Below are positions 5,558-5,885 of a stretch of 5,885 nt of DNA, piece after piece. The stretch spans positions 1 to 5,885 of the forward strand of contig CABUCP010000226.1 of NCBI GenBank assembly GCA_902490055.1, in the 5' to 3' direction. Made by a program: the position numbers and the translations under genes. The notes under the pieces were generated by a model. That model was not told the DNA's origin. It saw only the letters and a program-made list of their open reading frames with translations, and searched no databases. How positions within the stretch are numbered: the first letter of the stretch is position 1; each line of letters begins with the position of its first letter. The stretch is from an uncultured Klebsiella sp. (GTDB lineage Bacteria; Pseudomonadota; Gammaproteobacteria; Enterobacterales; Enterobacteriaceae).

Positions 5558-5584
5558 AAAAAAGGCCGCAATCGCGGCCTTTTT
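5558..5584. terminator. Bidirectional rho-independent terminator between yphA and glyA
   Basis: GGCCGC (5564-5569), loop AATC, GCGGCC (5574-5579) is a perfect stem. Six A precede it and five T follow, so it works on either strand. It lies 11 bases after the original yphA stop and 17 bases beyond the glyA stop. Confidence 0.93.
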
Positions 5585-5601
5585 ATCTTAACGATGCAAG
5601 A

Positions 5602-5885
5602 TTACGCGTAAACCGGGAAACGGGCGCAGATATCCAGCACTTTACCTTTGACGCGCTCAATGACCGCTTCGTCATTGATGTTGTCGAGAACGTCGCACAT
5701 CCAGCCAGCCAGCTCTTTCACTTCCGCTTCTTTAAAGCCGCGACGAGTAACCGCCGGAGAACCAATACGGATACCGGAAGTGACAAACGGGCTCTTCGGA
5801 TCGTTCGGCACGCTGTTTTTGTTGACGGTGATGTTGGCGCGGCCAAGCGCGGCATCAGCTTCTTTACCGGTCAGGTTCTTATCAA
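5602..5885 (-). CDS. glyA: Serine hydroxymethyltransferase GlyA, C-terminal part
   Basis: The last 93 codons and the stop are present; the rest runs off the right edge. Taking the 417-residue E. coli length, the window holds residues 325-417. The segment from [16 protein letters not shown] through [13 protein letters not shown] to the end ICARFPVYA is almost identical to E. coli GlyA. Arg363, in SGIRIG, binds the substrate carboxylate in this family and is present; the pyridoxal phosphate lysine lies outside the window. The enzyme is cytoplasmic and interconverts serine and glycine with tetrahydrofolate, supplying one-carbon units. It ends at the terminator shared with yphA. Its promoter and its PurR and MetR sites, known in E. 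coli, would lie beyond the window. Confidence 0.98.
   Translation of the reverse strand, partial: DKNLTGKEADAALGRANITVNKNSVPNDPKSPFVTSGIRIGSPAVTRRGFKEAEVKELAGWMCDVLDNINDEAVIERVKGKVLDICARFPVYA

Noticed and set aside
1..5885. Search for a mobile element, CRISPR array, tRNA, defence system or toxin-antitoxin pair.
   Set aside because: No transposase or integrase, no regularly spaced repeats, and no tRNA-like cloverleaf were seen. Nearly all of the window is accounted for by backbone genes and their control regions.

Overview
The window is a stretch of enterobacterial chromosome, most like Klebsiella, Raoultella or Enterobacter among the families I can compare from memory. The genes are moderately GC-rich. 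SuhB, CsiE, HcaT, YphA and GlyA all closely follow their E. coli counterparts in sequence, length and relative order. The genus is an inference from gene content; nothing here fixes the species.

Layout, left to right. The window opens inside suhB (+), which ends in a strong bidirectional terminator. Facing it are two overlapping minus-strand genes: a secreted DUF1007 protein and a NicO-family membrane protein with a His/Cys-rich loop. Together they have the make-up of the ZevAB zinc system described in Haemophilus influenzae. csiE (+) is divergent from this pair, across a 124-base gap with a sigma-S-like -10 element. csiE converges on hcaT (-), and the two share a CTAG, so their stop codons overlap by four bases with no terminator between them. 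A 300-base gap follows, holding a perfect 17-bp palindrome, a CRP-like site, a possible hcaT promoter and two alternative starts for the next gene. yphA (+, DoxX family) comes next and is frameshifted by what looks like loss of one copy of a 5-bp tandem repeat. A second bidirectional terminator separates it from the 3' end of glyA (-).

Compared with E. coli K-12 as I recall it (suhB-yfhR-csiE-hcaT-hcaR-hcaEFCBD-yphA-yphB...yphH-glyA), the window keeps the backbone genes but not the insertable blocks. yfhR is absent and the metal pair sits in its place. The hcaR-hcaEFCBD phenylpropionate cluster is missing between hcaT and yphA, and yphB-yphH are missing between yphA and glyA. HcaT is therefore without its usual catabolic partners here.

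No mobile element, CRISPR array, tRNA or rRNA gene is visible. I see no convincing new multi-gene system. The points most worth a second look are the yphA frameshift, the ZevAB-like pair, the palindrome and CRP-like site upstream of hcaT, and the stop-codon overlap of csiE and hcaT.
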